Positions 33,390-43,799 of a stretch of 64,000 nt of DNA are shown here, piece by piece; position 1 is the stretch's first letter, and each line of letters begins with the position of its first letter. The notes beneath the pieces were generated by a model. It had not been told where the DNA came from and searched no databases. It saw only the letters and a program-made list of their open reading frames with translations. The DNA is from Pseudomonas sp. MMS21 TM103. Its GTDB lineage: Bacteria > Pseudomonadota > Gammaproteobacteria > Pseudomonadales > Pseudomonadaceae. The stretch is from positions 62,001 through 126,000 of the forward strand of contig NZ_JAJISP010000003.1 in NCBI RefSeq assembly GCF_022132145.1. Direction: 5' to 3'. The position numbers were made by a program, and so were the translations under genes.

Positions 33390-35060
33390 ATGCACTTACC
33401 CGTTCAAACACCACCCGGTAAGCGGAGCACCTCTTGGCTACGCCTAGCTCTCGCCCTGCTGCTGATGCAGTTGCTGGGCCTGAGCGAAGCCACGGCCGCG
33501 GAGAAAATGCGCCTTCAACTGCGCTGGTTGCCTCAGTTCCAGTTCGCCGGCTATTACATGGCCCTGGAAAAAGGCTTCTATGCGCAAGCCGGGCTTGAGG
33601 TGGATATCCACCCGGGCGGGCCCGGCACAGCAAATCCGATAGACCTCCTGCTCGCAGGTGGTACCGATTTTGCCATCGCCAACAGCGGCCTGGTCATCGC
33701 GCGCATGCAGGGCAAACCGCTGGTGGCGCTGGCGGCCATCATGCAGAGCTCGCCCATCGCGTGGATCGTGCGCGCCGACTCGGACATCTACACACCACAG
33801 GATCTGGCCGGCAAGCGCGTGATGCTGATGCCAGCGCCGGAAAGCGCCGAACTGCTTATAACCCTGGCCCGCGAAGGGGTCGATCGCAACCAGCTGCAGC
33901 TGCAACAGACCAGTTTCAACCCGCAAGACCTGATCGACGGCAAGACCGACGCCTACGACGGTTACATTTCCAACGAACCGTTCTGGCTGCAACAGCAGAA
34001 GGTGCCTTACCGGCTGATCAACCCGCGCGAATATGGGGTCAATTTCTACAATGACGTGCTCACCACTCGCGAAGCCCTGTTGCAGCAACGCCCGGTGCAG
34101 GTCGAGGCCTTTATCCAGGCCAGTCTGCGCGGCTGGCAATACGCCCTGGAAAACCTCGAGGAAAGCGTGCAACTGATTCATCAGCGCTATGCCCCCGACA
34201 AGAGCCTGGAACATTTGCGTTTCGAAGCCGAGCAACTGAAAAAGCTGATCATGCCCGAGCTGGTGCAACTGGGACACATGAACCCGGGACGCTGGCAAGC
34301 CATTGCACAAAGCTACCTGGATCTGGGCATGGCCGAGGGACCGATAGAACTGGACGGCTTTATCTACAAGCACAAGGTGGCAACCGACCACAGCCTGCTC
34401 TATCAGGTACTTGGCGGGGCATTGCTGGCCCTGTTGCTGGTGGGTGCCGTGGCGTTGCGCTTCGCCCGCCTGACGCAGAAGCTGCGCCTGGAGGTCAGGC
34501 GCCGGCAACAGGCCGAACAGGAATTGCGCAGCAGCAACCTGCAACTGGAACGCCTGGCCAACACCGACCGCCTGACCGGACAGTGGACCCGCCTGAAGAT
34601 TGAGGAGCTGGCGCACAACGAAATCAAGCGAGCCGAGCGCTATGGTTTTCCCCTGACCTTGGTGTTTCTCGATATTGACCGCTTCAAGTCGGTCAACGAC
34701 CAGTATGGCCACGACGTCGGCGACTGCGTCCTCACTGGCGTGGCGCAACGGATCAGGACCCACCTGCGCGACTCCGACAGCCTGTGCCGCTGGGGGGGTG
34801 AGGAATTCATCATCCTCATGCCGCACACCGAGCTCGATCAGGCCTGCCTGATCGCGGAAAAGCTTCGCGGCCTGCTCGCCGCCGAACCGCTGACCGGAAC
34901 CATCGGCGTTACCGGCAGCTTCGGCGTGGCGCAGTGGCAGCCTGGACAAGGCCTGGGCGAGCTGGTGCACTGCGCCGACTTGATGCTCTATCGCGCCAAG
35001 AAGCTGGGGCGCAATCGGGTCGAACGCTTTTCCCCCTGCGACATCCTACCCCTGATCTAA
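33390..35060 (+). CDS. NMT1/THI5-like binding domain fused to a GGDEF diguanylate cyclase
   Basis: A 556-residue membrane sensor. The signal peptide ends near LSEATAAEK. Residues 35-300 form an NMT1/THI5-type periplasmic binding domain: QLRWLPQFQFAGYYMALEKG, GGTDFAIANSGLVIARMQG, and QDLAGKRVMLMP. One transmembrane helix follows (VLGGALLALLLVGAVALRFA). The GGDEF domain has LTLVFLDIDRFKSVNDQYGH and GGEEF, with the inhibitory I-site RDSD five residues before it. It should make c-di-GMP in response to a periplasmic ligand, possibly pyrimidine- or thiamine-related. ATG 33390 is chosen over TTG 33369. Confidence 0.9.
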   Translation: MHLPVQTPPGKRSTSWLRLALALLLMQLLGLSEATAAEKMRLQLRWLPQFQFAGYYMALEKGFYAQAGLEVDIHPGGPGTANPIDLLLAGGTDFAIANSGLVIARMQGKPLVALAAIMQSSPIAWIVRADSDIYTPQDLAGKRVMLMPAPESAELLITLAREGVDRNQLQLQQTSFNPQDLIDGKTDAYDGYISNEPFWLQQQKVPYRLINPREYGVNFYNDVLTTREALLQQRPVQVEAFIQASLRGWQYALENLEESVQLIHQRYAPDKSLEHLRFEAEQLKKLIMPELVQLGHMNPGRWQAIAQSYLDLGMAEGPIELDGFIYKHKVATDHSLLYQVLGGALLALLLVGAVALRFARLTQKLRLEVRRRQQAEQELRSSNLQLERLANTDRLTGQWTRLKIEELAHNEIKRAERYGFPLTLVFLDIDRFKSVNDQYGHDVGDCVLTGVAQRIRTHLRDSDSLCRWGGEEFIILMPHTELDQACLIAEKLRGLLAAEPLTGTIGVTGSFGVAQWQPGQGLGELVHCADLMLYRAKKLGRNRVERFSPCDILPLI

Positions 35061-35075
35061 CAACCACCCGGGTCG

Positions 35076-35861
35076 TCAGTTGGCGGTGCGCCAGTGGCCC
35101 AGCCAAGCGAGCCCCGCCCGCGTGCCCGCTTCACCCGGCAGGTATTCGGCGCCCAGCCAGCCCCGATAGCCGGTGCGCTCGAGCGCCGCCAGCACCGGGG
35201 CGAACTCGAGCTGACCGGTTCCAGGTGCCCCGCGCCCGGGGCAATCGGCGAACTGCACATGGCCGATGCGCCCAGCCAACAATTCGATGCCTGCCAGCAG
35301 ATCCACGCCTTGCCGCGCCATGTGATAGAGATCGTACTGGGCCGCCAGATTGGGATGCCCGCCCCTGCGCAACAACTCATCGAGCTGCTCGGGGGTGTTG
35401 AGCAAAAAACCCGGCATATCCAACGGATTGATTGCCTCCACCAGCACGCGAATCCCCAGCACCTGAAAGGCTTCGGCTGTTTTGCGCAGATTGGCGACCA
35501 GGGTCGCCAACGCCTGCTCTCGACTCACGCCTGCAGCCAGGCGCCCGGCCAGCACATTGACGCAGGCGGGCCGGACCATCGCCGCATAGGTCAGTGCCTC
35601 CTGCAGCGCAGCGTCGAACTCGGCCTGGCGCGCCGGCACCGCCGCCAGACCGGCACCGCCGCCGAGCAAGTCGCCAGCGGGCAGATTGATCAGTACCAGC
35701 GGCATGCCCGCTGCCTCCAGCGCCTCCTTCAGGCGAATCGCCGCCAACTCGTAGGGAAACTGGATTTCCACACCATCGAAACCCGCCGCCGCGGCAGCCA
35801 CCACGCGCTCGCGCAACGGCAGTTCATTGAACAACAGGGACAGGTTGGCGGCGATTTTCAT
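35076..35861 (-). CDS. hyi: Hydroxypyruvate isomerase
   Basis: A 261-residue TIM-barrel protein of the AP-endonuclease-2 fold. It begins MKIAANLSLLFNELPLRERV, then FDGVEIQFPYELAA, VNVLAGRLAAGVSREQAL, LVEAINPLDMPGFLLNTP and AAQYDLYHMARQGVDLL, ending with HVQFADCPGRGAPGTGQL. These are the family's metal-binding strands. It interconverts hydroxypyruvate and tartronate semialdehyde in glyoxylate/allantoin breakdown. Its start overlaps the stop of glxR (ATGA). No gcl or glxK gene is in the window, so this is a split glyoxylate module. Confidence 0.88.
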   Translation of the reverse strand: MKIAANLSLLFNELPLRERVVAAAAAGFDGVEIQFPYELAAIRLKEALEAAGMPLVLINLPAGDLLGGGAGLAAVPARQAEFDAALQEALTYAAMVRPACVNVLAGRLAAGVSREQALATLVANLRKTAEAFQVLGIRVLVEAINPLDMPGFLLNTPEQLDELLRRGGHPNLAAQYDLYHMARQGVDLLAGIELLAGRIGHVQFADCPGRGAPGTGQLEFAPVLAALERTGYRGWLGAEYLPGEAGTRAGLAWLGHWRTAN

Positions 35862-36760
35862 GCCTCGCCCTCCCGATACAGTTGCACCAGCGTGGCCGGA
35901 TCGCGTTGCAAATTGCCCTGGCTGCCGTGCAGGCGCATCAACTGCGCCGCCAGGCCGCTGAGCGGTGTGGCCGAACCGATCTCGCGGGACAGTTTGACCG
36001 CGCTGTCCAGGTCCTTGAGCAAGGTGCGCACATGCCATTTGATCGGTTCGAACTGGCTGCTGGCCATTTGCGGAGCGAGGATCTGCAACGGTTTGGAATC
36101 GGCAAAACCACCGGCCAAGGCCGGCGCGAGGAGGCTGGCATCGACCCCGGCCTGCTCCGCCAGGGCCACCACCTCGGCAATCACCAGCGCGTTGCAGGCG
36201 ACGATCATCTGGTTGCACAACTTGGTTACCTGACCGGCACCGACATCGCCCATGCGGGTCAGACGCTGCCCCAGGTGGGCAAGGACCGGTCGCGCCCGCT
36301 CGACATCCTCCTCGCGGCCACCAGCCATGATCGCCAGGCTACCGGCCTCCGCGCCGGGCGTGCCGCCAGACACCGGCGCATCAACCCAGCGCATGCCGCA
36401 ACGCTGCTCCAGCTCGGCGGCCATCGCGCGGGTTGCCGCCGGCTCCAGGCTGGAGAAATCCACCAGCAGTTGCCCGGGACGGGCACCCTCGACGATACCA
36501 CCGGGGCCGAACACCACCTCACGCACCACCTCGGTATTGGCCAGGCAGAGCATCACCATGCCGGCATCGGTGCACAGCTCGGCCGGGGTTTGCGCACGTT
36601 GCGCCCCCAGCTCAAGCAACGGCAAGCACTTGTCAGGCGAACGGTTCCACACGCTCAGGGGATAACCGGCGGCCAGCAGGCGCCGGGTCATGGGCAAGCC
36701 CATCAGGCCGATGCCAGCGAAAGCCAAGGCCGGAAGGGAAGTGGTCATCGATGCAGACAT
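35858..36760 (-). CDS. glxR: 2-hydroxy-3-oxopropionate (tartronate semialdehyde) reductase
   Basis: A 300-residue beta-hydroxyacid dehydrogenase. The N-terminal Rossmann motif is FAGIGLMGLPMTRRLLAAG. The substrate site is VDAPVSGGTPGAEAGSLAIM, and the catalytic Lys is in GAGQVTKLCNQM. It reduces tartronate semialdehyde to D-glycerate with NAD(P)H, the step after Hyi, with which it forms a coupled pair. GGAG lies 8-9 bases before ATG 36760. An ATG four codons later is also possible. Confidence 0.87.
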   Translation of the reverse strand: MSASMTTSLPALAFAGIGLMGLPMTRRLLAAGYPLSVWNRSPDKCLPLLELGAQRAQTPAELCTDAGMVMLCLANTEVVREVVFGPGGIVEGARPGQLLVDFSSLEPAATRAMAAELEQRCGMRWVDAPVSGGTPGAEAGSLAIMAGGREEDVERARPVLAHLGQRLTRMGDVGAGQVTKLCNQMIVACNALVIAEVVALAEQAGVDASLLAPALAGGFADSKPLQILAPQMASSQFEPIKWHVRTLLKDLDSAVKLSREIGSATPLSGLAAQLMRLHGSQGNLQRDPATLVQLYREGEA

Positions 36761-36797
36761 AGTGCGACTCCAGCTCAAAAGACATGGCTATCTTAAC

Positions 36798-36869
36798 GTA
36801 GGGTGGCTGAACAACGCGGAACCTCTGCAGCGAAACCGCCATGGACCGGGCGCAGTGCGTAACCCACCG
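36798..36869 (+). repeat. Intergenic REP-like palindromic stretch
   Basis: Bounded by GTAGGGTGG at the left and GTGCGTAACCCACCG at the right, giving a loose inverted repeat. It resembles the short intergenic palindromic elements common in Pseudomonas. Only one clear copy is in the window. Confidence 0.35.
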
Positions 36870-37115
36870 GAGGCTTATGCAGATGCCGCCGAGGCAATCC
36901 GGGTGCCGGGCTGAGCCTTGCTCAGCGATAGGGAAAATGTTCAGCGCCGTGGCGAGGCTGACACCAGGCGTTCGTAGCGAAATATCAGCGGCGCTCGCTC
37001 GGAGATATCCGCAGTAGGCGGGTGTTTTTTCACAGCCTCTCAGCCCAGCCACCACAGGCGCATGATTCCCTTTATACTCCGCCGGCTTTCCCCGCTATTG
37101 AACCGGAGAACCCCC
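36870..37115. other. Upstream region of the PhnD-type operon
   Basis: This completes the divergent gap between glxR and the ABC importer. No gene is visible. ATTGAACCGGAGAACCCCC precedes the PhnD-type start with a good ribosome site. Confidence 0.5.
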
Positions 37116-37979
37116 ATGTTGAAGCGTCCCTTTGCGCTGGCCGTCGGCCTTGCCCTGTCTTTTTCCGCCGTATTTGCCCAAGCCGCCGATGTATTGCGCG
37201 TCTCGGCCATCCCCGATGAAGCCCCCACCGAACTGTTGCGCAAATTCAAGCCGCTTGGCGCCTACCTCGAACAGCAACTGGACATGAAAGTCGAGTTCGT
37301 TCCGGTATCCGACTATGCCGCGGTGGTCGAGGCCCTCGCCGCCGATCGTATCGACCTGGCCTGGCTGGGCGGTTTCACCTTCGTCCAGGCGCGCCTGAAA
37401 ACCGCCGACACTGCGCACCCCGCCATCCCGCTGGTGCAACGCGCCGAAGATGAGAAGTTCACCAGCAAGATCATCAGCGCCGACCCGGCCGTGCACTCGC
37501 TGCAGGACCTCAAAGGCAAGACCTTCGCCTTCGGTTCGGTGTCGTCCACCTCCGGCAGCCTGATGCCGCGCTACTTCATGCTAAAGGACGGGATCAAGCC
37601 GGAAGAGTTCTTCAGCCGCATTGCCTACTCCGGTGCGCATGACGCCACCGCAGCCTGGGTGCAGGCCGGCAAGGCCGACGGCGGCGTGCTCAACGCTTCG
37701 GTGTGGGACAAGCTGGTCGCCGCTGGCAAGATCGATACCGACAAGGTCAAGGTAATCGCCACCACCCCGCCCTACTTCGATTACAACTGGACAGTGCGCG
37801 GCACCCTCGACCCGGTCGCGCGCGACAAGATCCAGGCGGCGTTCCTCGCACTCGACCCGGCCAACCCGGAACACAAGGCCATCCTCGACCTGCAAGCCGC
37901 CAGCGGCTTTATCGCGACCAAGGCTGAAAATTACCAGGGTATCGAGGAAGCAGCCCAGGCGGCCGGCCTGTTGAAGTGA
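37116..37979 (+). CDS. PhnD-type periplasmic binding protein, putative selenate ABC transporter
   Basis: A 287-residue binding protein with signal peptide ([17 protein letters not shown]). It contains [60 protein letters not shown] and [11 protein letters not shown]. These segments fit the PhnD-related family that databases label putative selenate transporter. That substrate assignment is weakly supported in general; phosphonate, phosphite or another oxyanion is equally possible. It heads a four-gene operon with overlaps (GTGA to the ATPase). Confidence 0.85.
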   Translation: MLKRPFALAVGLALSFSAVFAQAADVLRVSAIPDEAPTELLRKFKPLGAYLEQQLDMKVEFVPVSDYAAVVEALAADRIDLAWLGGFTFVQARLKTADTAHPAIPLVQRAEDEKFTSKIISADPAVHSLQDLKGKTFAFGSVSSTSGSLMPRYFMLKDGIKPEEFFSRIAYSGAHDATAAWVQAGKADGGVLNASVWDKLVAAGKIDTDKVKVIATTPPYFDYNWTVRGTLDPVARDKIQAAFLALDPANPEHKAILDLQAASGFIATKAENYQGIEEAAQAAGLLK

Positions 37980-38779
37980 GTGTCAGTCTCAGCGGCGTGG
38001 GCCTGACCCACGCCAACGGTCAGGTTGCGCTCAACGAGATCGATCTACGGGTACAGATCGGCGAGCGGGTGGCCATCATCGGCCCATCGGGCGCGGGCAA
38101 AACCAGCCTGTTGCGCCTGCTCGCCAGCAACCTGCAACCCAGCAGCGGACAGATCCAGTTGCTCGGCCAGCAGCCTTGGCAGCTTTCTGCCGGTAAGCGC
38201 CAGCAGTTGCGTGCGCGCATCGGCCTGATTCATCAGGCACCGCCCCTGCCGCCACGCCAGCGGGTAATCACGGCGGTACTGGCGGGTAAGCTGGGGCAAT
38301 GGTCCCTGGGCAAAAGCCTGCTCAACTTGCTGCATCCGCTGGATATGCCCGGAGCCCAGGCGGCCCTTGCGCGCCTGGACCTGGCGGACAAGCTGTTCGA
38401 ACGCTGTGATCAGCTCTCCGGTGGCCAGTTGCAACGGGTCGGCATCGCCCGGGTGCTCTATCAAGCGCCGGAATTGATCCTGGCCGATGAGCCGGTGTCG
38501 GCCATGGACCCGGTGCTCGCTGGCCATACCCTGAGCGTACTCAATGAGGAAGTCAGTCGGCGCGGCATGACCCTGCTGGCCAGCCTGCATGCGGTTGAGT
38601 TGGCCCTGGCGCATTTCCCGCGAATCATCGGCGTGCGCGAGGGTCGTATTGCCTTCGACCTGCCGCCCGAAGCAATCAGCGTCAGCGCGCTGGATGCGCT
38701 ATACGCCAACGAACAATTGCCAGCCGTGCCCGCTTCGGCAGCGTCGGCGCCTGTGAGTGTGCAGATCCCACGATGCTGA
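37976..38779 (+). CDS. PhnC-type ABC ATPase of the oxyanion importer
   Basis: A 267-residue ATPase. Walker A is [15 protein letters not shown], the signature is [15 protein letters not shown], Walker B is [13 protein letters not shown] and the H-loop is [10 protein letters not shown]. The position of the Q-loop ([14 protein letters not shown]) matches PhnC-type importers. It starts with GTG overlapping the PhnD stop and overlaps the first permease by 7 bases. A short Ala/Pro-rich tail ends the protein. Confidence 0.9.
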   Translation: MSVSLSGVGLTHANGQVALNEIDLRVQIGERVAIIGPSGAGKTSLLRLLASNLQPSSGQIQLLGQQPWQLSAGKRQQLRARIGLIHQAPPLPPRQRVITAVLAGKLGQWSLGKSLLNLLHPLDMPGAQAALARLDLADKLFERCDQLSGGQLQRVGIARVLYQAPELILADEPVSAMDPVLAGHTLSVLNEEVSRRGMTLLASLHAVELALAHFPRIIGVREGRIAFDLPPEAISVSALDALYANEQLPAVPASAASAPVSVQIPRC

Positions 38780-39600
38780 ACCCGCCACTGCGTGACCCGG
38801 CCACCCTGCCGCGCTTGGCGCTGACCCTGCTGGCAGTACTGCTGTTGTGGCCGGGCCTGACGCTCAGCGAGCTGAACCTGGCGGTGCTGTTCGATGAACA
38901 GAACGCCGCCAATATGGGCCACTTTCTCGCCGACTTCTGGCCGCTGGCGCATGATCGCGAGTTCCTCCAGTTACTCGCTCGCGCCACCCTGGAAACCCTG
39001 GCCATCGCCACTGCCGGCATGGCCCTGGCCCTGCTGATCGCCATTCCCGGCGCACTGCTGGCCAGCCGGGCGCTGTCACTCTCCGCCGTGCACCGTGGCG
39101 GACGTCCGGCCTGGTGGGCGCAGGTGCTGCGCTGGCCGGTACGCGGTCTGTTGATCGTCCTGCGCAGCGTGCCGGAAATCGTCTGGGCGCTGCTGTTCGT
39201 GCGCGCCGTTGGCCTGGGCCCGACCGCCGGGGTGCTGGCCATCGCCATCACCTACAGCGGCATGCTCGGCAAGGTCTACGCGGAGATCTTCGAGTCGGTC
39301 GACCCGCGCCCGAGCCGTGCCCTGCTGATCGCCGGCAGCCCTCGCCTGGCCGCCTTTGCCTATGGGGTTCTCCCCAATGCCGCCGCGGAAATGCTCTCTT
39401 ACACGGTGTACCGCTGGGAGTGTGCAATTCGCGCCTCGGTGGTGATGGGCTTCGTCGGTGCTGGCGGCCTGGGCCAGCAGATCGACCTGTCGCTGCGCAT
39501 GTTCGCCGGCGGCGAGGTGGCCAGCATGCTGCTGACCTTCCTGCTGCTGGTCCTGCTCGCCGACCAACTCAGCCGTCTGCTACGCGCGAGGTTGCTATGA
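38773..39600 (+). CDS. PhnE-type ABC permease, first
   Basis: A 275-residue permease with about six helices. The cytoplasmic EAA loop is in [22 protein letters not shown], followed by [20 protein letters not shown] and [18 protein letters not shown], characteristic of the PhnE family. It overlaps the ATPase gene upstream by 7 bases and the second permease downstream (ATGA). Confidence 0.9.
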   Translation: MLNPPLRDPATLPRLALTLLAVLLLWPGLTLSELNLAVLFDEQNAANMGHFLADFWPLAHDREFLQLLARATLETLAIATAGMALALLIAIPGALLASRALSLSAVHRGGRPAWWAQVLRWPVRGLLIVLRSVPEIVWALLFVRAVGLGPTAGVLAIAITYSGMLGKVYAEIFESVDPRPSRALLIAGSPRLAAFAYGVLPNAAAEMLSYTVYRWECAIRASVVMGFVGAGGLGQQIDLSLRMFAGGEVASMLLTFLLLVLLADQLSRLLRARLL

Positions 39601-40379
39601 AGCCATCCGCAGGCAAGCGTCTGGGCAACTACGCACTGCTGCTGGCCTTGCTGGTGACGGTGGTCGCGTCCTTCCGCTTCCTGGGCATCGACCTTGGCGC
39701 ACTGATCAGTGGCGACAGTCTGAGTCAGATGGGCCGCTATGCCAGCAATTTCTTCAGCCCCGACTTCTCGGTGCCGCACTTGCGGGCCATCGGCCACGGC
39801 GCCCTGGAGACCCTGGCCATGTCGGCCATGGGCACCCTGCTGGCGGCCCTGCTCGGCCTGCTCCTGGCCTTGCCGGCGGCCGGACGTTTCGGCTGGCTGG
39901 CGCTGAGTGGCTCGCGTTTCCTCTTGAATGCCCTGCGCGCGATACCGGAACTGGTATGGGCGGCCCTGGTGGTGCTGGCCGCCGGCCTCGGCCCGAATGC
40001 CGGCACCCTGGCCCTGGCCCTGCACACCACCGGGGTGCTCGGCCGGCTGTTCGCCGAAGCCCTGGAGAACACGTCGAATGAGCCGGCCGAAGCAATTCGC
40101 CTGAGCGGTGGCGGGCATGTGGCGGCATTCTGCTATGGCACCCTGCCGGCAATCTGGCCGCAACTGATCGCCTATTCGCTGTACCGCTGGGAAAACAATA
40201 TCCGCATGGCCAGCGTGCTCGGTTTTGTCGGTGCCGGCGGGCTGGGACAGATGCTCTACGTCAGCCTCAGCTTGTTCCAGCAAGCCCAGGCGGCGACGGT
40301 GATCCTGGCGATGCTGATCCTGGTGCTGGGCGTCGATGCCTTCAGCGGCTGGGCGCGCCAACGCTGGGTCAGTGCGTAG
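39597..40379 (+). CDS. PhnE-type ABC permease, second
   Basis: A 260-residue paralogue of the gene before it. The EAA loop is LENTSNEPAEAIRLSGGGHV, then TLPAIWPQLIAYSLYRWENN and [18 protein letters not shown]. Two adjacent permeases suggest a heterodimeric channel, as in some phosphonate and phosphite systems. Its stop codon lies inside the left end of a dispersed repeat (GCGTAGG), so the repeat supplies the last codons. Confidence 0.9.
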   Translation: MKPSAGKRLGNYALLLALLVTVVASFRFLGIDLGALISGDSLSQMGRYASNFFSPDFSVPHLRAIGHGALETLAMSAMGTLLAALLGLLLALPAAGRFGWLALSGSRFLLNALRAIPELVWAALVVLAAGLGPNAGTLALALHTTGVLGRLFAEALENTSNEPAEAIRLSGGGHVAAFCYGTLPAIWPQLIAYSLYRWENNIRMASVLGFVGAGGLGQMLYVSLSLFQQAQAATVILAMLILVLGVDAFSGWARQRWVSA

Positions 40380-40463
40380 GGCGGTCCGGGCGGCGACCCG
40401 CTCGGAGCGAGGCGACAGCCCGCCACAGGCTGCCTCGCGAATCTGCGGCGAGTAACGCCCTAT
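40374..40463 (+). repeat. Dispersed intergenic repeat, family 1, copy 2
   Basis: The same order of blocks as copy 1 at 10788: GCGTAGG, CCGGGCGGCG, CTCGGAGCG, GCGACAGCCCG, and an end GGCGAGTAACGCCCTA. The left end overlaps the stop of the second PhnE-type permease. Confidence 0.6.
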
Positions 40464-40475
40464 TCGATAGCGCCA

Positions 40476-40844
40476 CTACAAGCCGTCTTTCTCAAGATGG
40501 TCGAGATCGACCGGGTCGCCGGCATGGGTGCCGAGCTTGGTGCGGATATCGGCGAACATCTGGTCGTATTCCTGATGGCCACGCATGATCAGGCTGAAAT
40601 TGGCCGGCATCCCATGCTTGAGTGCCAAGCGGCTGGCGACACTGGCGAAATTGAAGGCAGTATCGTGGTGCAACTCGAACTGCTCCTCGAACGCCTTGCC
40701 CGCCACGTCGCCGACCAGGCGCATGTGCAGCATCGGCCCCTCCACCGGATCCTGGCGCACCTCGTAATAGAGGTCGATGCTGAACGCCGGTTGGTCGGGG
40801 GTGGCGACCGGGTTAGCGCGATGCAGATGGCCAGGCTCGAACAT
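40476..40844 (-). CDS. DUF5064 family protein
   Basis: A 122-residue soluble protein found in Pseudomonas. It begins MFEPGHLHRANPVATPDQPA, then FSIDLYYEVRQDPVEGPMLH and EEQFELHHDTAFNFASVASR. No catalytic motif is evident and the function is unknown. Single gene, convergent with the ABC operon. Confidence 0.8.
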   Translation of the reverse strand: MFEPGHLHRANPVATPDQPAFSIDLYYEVRQDPVEGPMLHMRLVGDVAGKAFEEQFELHHDTAFNFASVASRLALKHGMPANFSLIMRGHQEYDQMFADIRTKLGTHAGDPVDLDHLEKDGL

Positions 40845-40921
40845 GATGGCTCCGTAGCGACAAGGGGAAGACTCAAACCAGTCTAGCCCTGTTCACCGCC
40901 AGCGCCCTATCGACGCAGCGC

Positions 40922-40984
40922 TTGTGAACATATCGAGCGCTGTTGCGAGACCGTGTCCCGCCGTTCGCGGCAAGGCGCGCTGCG
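40922..40984 (+). repeat. Dispersed intergenic repeat, family 2, copy B
   Basis: Starts TTGTGAACATATCGAGCGC and ends GGCGCGCTGCG, matching copy A at 4146-4206 at both ends and in length (63 versus 61 bases). Confidence 0.5.
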
Positions 40985-41023
40985 GTCATGTGGAGGCGGC
41001 CACAGTTGTTTCACAAGGTCTGA

Positions 41024-41326
41024 TCAGCTACGCCGTTCCTGCACCAGCACCCAAGGCGCCACCACCACCGCCCATAGTGCCGGGTCGCGCGCCAGCAAAT
41101 CCGCGGCATCCCCATCGTCGACTTTTTTCAATTGGTCGCTGGCCAGCCAGGCGGCCACCTCATCCTGGTCATTTTCCGCTACGGCCTGGGCCACCGCGAT
41201 CAGATCTTGGGTAGCCCCGACCATCAGCAACGCACCGCGGGCGAAGAAAGGTTGCAACTCTTGCCAGCTGATTGGCGCAGTTTCTCCAAGCAACTTGGCA
41301 TAGAGGGTGTTAGGTTGTTCAGTCAT
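41024..41326 (-). CDS. DUF2288 family protein
   Basis: A 100-residue protein. It starts MTEQPNTLYAKLLGETAPIS and has WQELQPFFARGALLMVGATQ and LIAVAQAVAENDQDEVAAWL, the conserved core of DUF2288. The function is unknown. The conserved start is ATG 41326, although the frame is open further upstream. Confidence 0.85.
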   Translation of the reverse strand: MTEQPNTLYAKLLGETAPISWQELQPFFARGALLMVGATQDLIAVAQAVAENDQDEVAAWLASDQLKKVDDGDAADLLARDPALWAVVVAPWVLVQERRS

Positions 41327-41624
41327 GGTTTGTCCGCAGAAATAGCCCGAGTTTGCTTGGGCAGCATGATAGCGCCGCACAAATCCCAGGCAAGTACGCT
41401 GGACGCTGCCGAGCGCAGGCAAGACACGCCGTTTTTCTATACGTTTCTTTCAATTAAGCGACATCCGCGTGCGTTATCCCCAACGGCTGGCTTTCCAATC
41501 CGCAAAGCGGCGCTCTACACTGCAGCAGTAAAGTTGCCAGAAGTATGACCGGGGACAACGATCCGGCTCTGCAATCTTGGCCGCCAGAACTACACAACGA
41601 AAACCAAAATAAGAGTGGAGCACT

Positions 41625-42752
41625 ATGAACAAGGCTACTAAGCAGATCTCCAAACTGTTTGCCGCCATGGCCATGGCCGGCGTTGCCAGCTACTCGATAG
41701 CGGCTGATACGATCAAGATTGGTATGGCAGGCCCGGTAACGGGCGCAGTCGCACAATACGGCGAGATGCAATTTATCGGCGCCAAGATGGCCATCGAGCA
41801 GATCAACAAGGCTGGTGGCGTCAACGGCTCGATGCTCGAAGGCGTGGTTTATGACGATGCTTGCGATCCGAAACAAGCCGTAGCCGTAGCCAACAAGATC
41901 GTCAACGACGAAGTAAAATTCGTGGTTGGCCACCTCTGTTCCAGCTCCACTCAGCCAGCGTCCGACATCTACGAAGACGAAGGCATCCTGATGATCAGCC
42001 CGGCCTCCACCAGCCCTGACATCACCGCTCGCGGCTATGAACTAGTGTTCCGCACCATTGGCCTGGACAGCCTGCAAGGCCCGACCGCCGGCAACTTCAT
42101 CGCCGACCAGATCAAGCCGAAGGCCGTGGCCGTACTTCACGACAAGCAGCAATACGGTGAAGGCATCGCCACCGCGGTCAAGCAGACGCTGGAAGCCAAG
42201 GGCACCAAGGTCGTCCTGTTCGAAGGCATCAATGCCGGCGACAAGGATTTCTCCGCGATGATCGCCAAGCTCAAGCAAGCCGATGTGGATTTCGTCTACT
42301 ACGGCGGCTACCACCCGGAACTGGGCCTGCTGCTGCGTCAGTCGGCTGAAAAAGGTCTGAGCGCCAAGTTTATGGGCCCTGAAGGTGTGGGTAACAAGGA
42401 AATCTCGGCCATTGCCGGCCCGGCTTCCGAAGACCTGCTGGTGACCCTGCCGAAGTCGTTCGACCAGGATCCACGCAACCAGGCACTGGTCGAGGCGTTC
42501 AAAGCCAAGAATGAAGACTCCAGCGGCCCGTTCGTCTTCCCAGCCTATGCTGCCGTGCAAGTGATTGCCGAAGGCATCGAGAAAGCTGGCACTACCGATA
42601 CCGCCGATGTGGCCGCAGCCCTGCGCGCCAACAGCTTCGACACGCCTACCGGCGTCCTCAGCTTCGACGCGAAAGGCGACCTGAAAGACTTCAGCTTCGT
42701 GGTCTACGAATGGCACCAGGACGGCACCAAGAGCGAAGCACCGCTTAACTGA
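41625..42752 (+). CDS. braC: Branched-chain amino acid binding protein BraC
   Basis: A 375-residue periplasmic binding protein with a signal peptide ending near VASYSIAADTIKIG. The mature protein has GPVTGAVAQYGEMQFIGAKM, YDDACDPKQAVAVANKIVND and VGHLCSSSTQPASDIYEDEG, the ligand-binding landmarks of the LIV-binding family. It delivers Leu/Ile/Val (and Ala/Thr) to BraDEFG. GTGGAG precedes ATG 41625. A hairpin with a T-run after the stop separates it from the other four genes, which would raise its relative mRNA level. Confidence 0.95.
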   Translation: MNKATKQISKLFAAMAMAGVASYSIAADTIKIGMAGPVTGAVAQYGEMQFIGAKMAIEQINKAGGVNGSMLEGVVYDDACDPKQAVAVANKIVNDEVKFVVGHLCSSSTQPASDIYEDEGILMISPASTSPDITARGYELVFRTIGLDSLQGPTAGNFIADQIKPKAVAVLHDKQQYGEGIATAVKQTLEAKGTKVVLFEGINAGDKDFSAMIAKLKQADVDFVYYGGYHPELGLLLRQSAEKGLSAKFMGPEGVGNKEISAIAGPASEDLLVTLPKSFDQDPRNQALVEAFKAKNEDSSGPFVFPAYAAVQVIAEGIEKAGTTDTADVAAALRANSFDTPTGVLSFDAKGDLKDFSFVVYEWHQDGTKSEAPLN

Positions 42753-42779
42753 TAAGCGGTTTCCCGCCTGAACCCAAAG

Positions 42780-42808
42780 CCCACTGCAGCCGCAGTGGGT
42801 TTTGTTTA
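42780..42808 (+). terminator. Hairpin/partial terminator between braC and braD
   Basis: CCCACTGC-AGCC-GCAGTGGG followed by TTTTGTTT, 27 bases after the braC stop. Partial read-through here would give more braC than braDEFG transcript, as expected for a periplasmic binding protein. Confidence 0.8.
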
Positions 42809-42875
42809 TTAGAAGAATTCCGGTCTCACCCTGCGCCACAAGCGCTGACGTGCGTGACGACCCAGGAGTTAGGCA

Positions 42876-43795
<920 letters not shown>

Positions 43796-43799
<4 letters not shown>

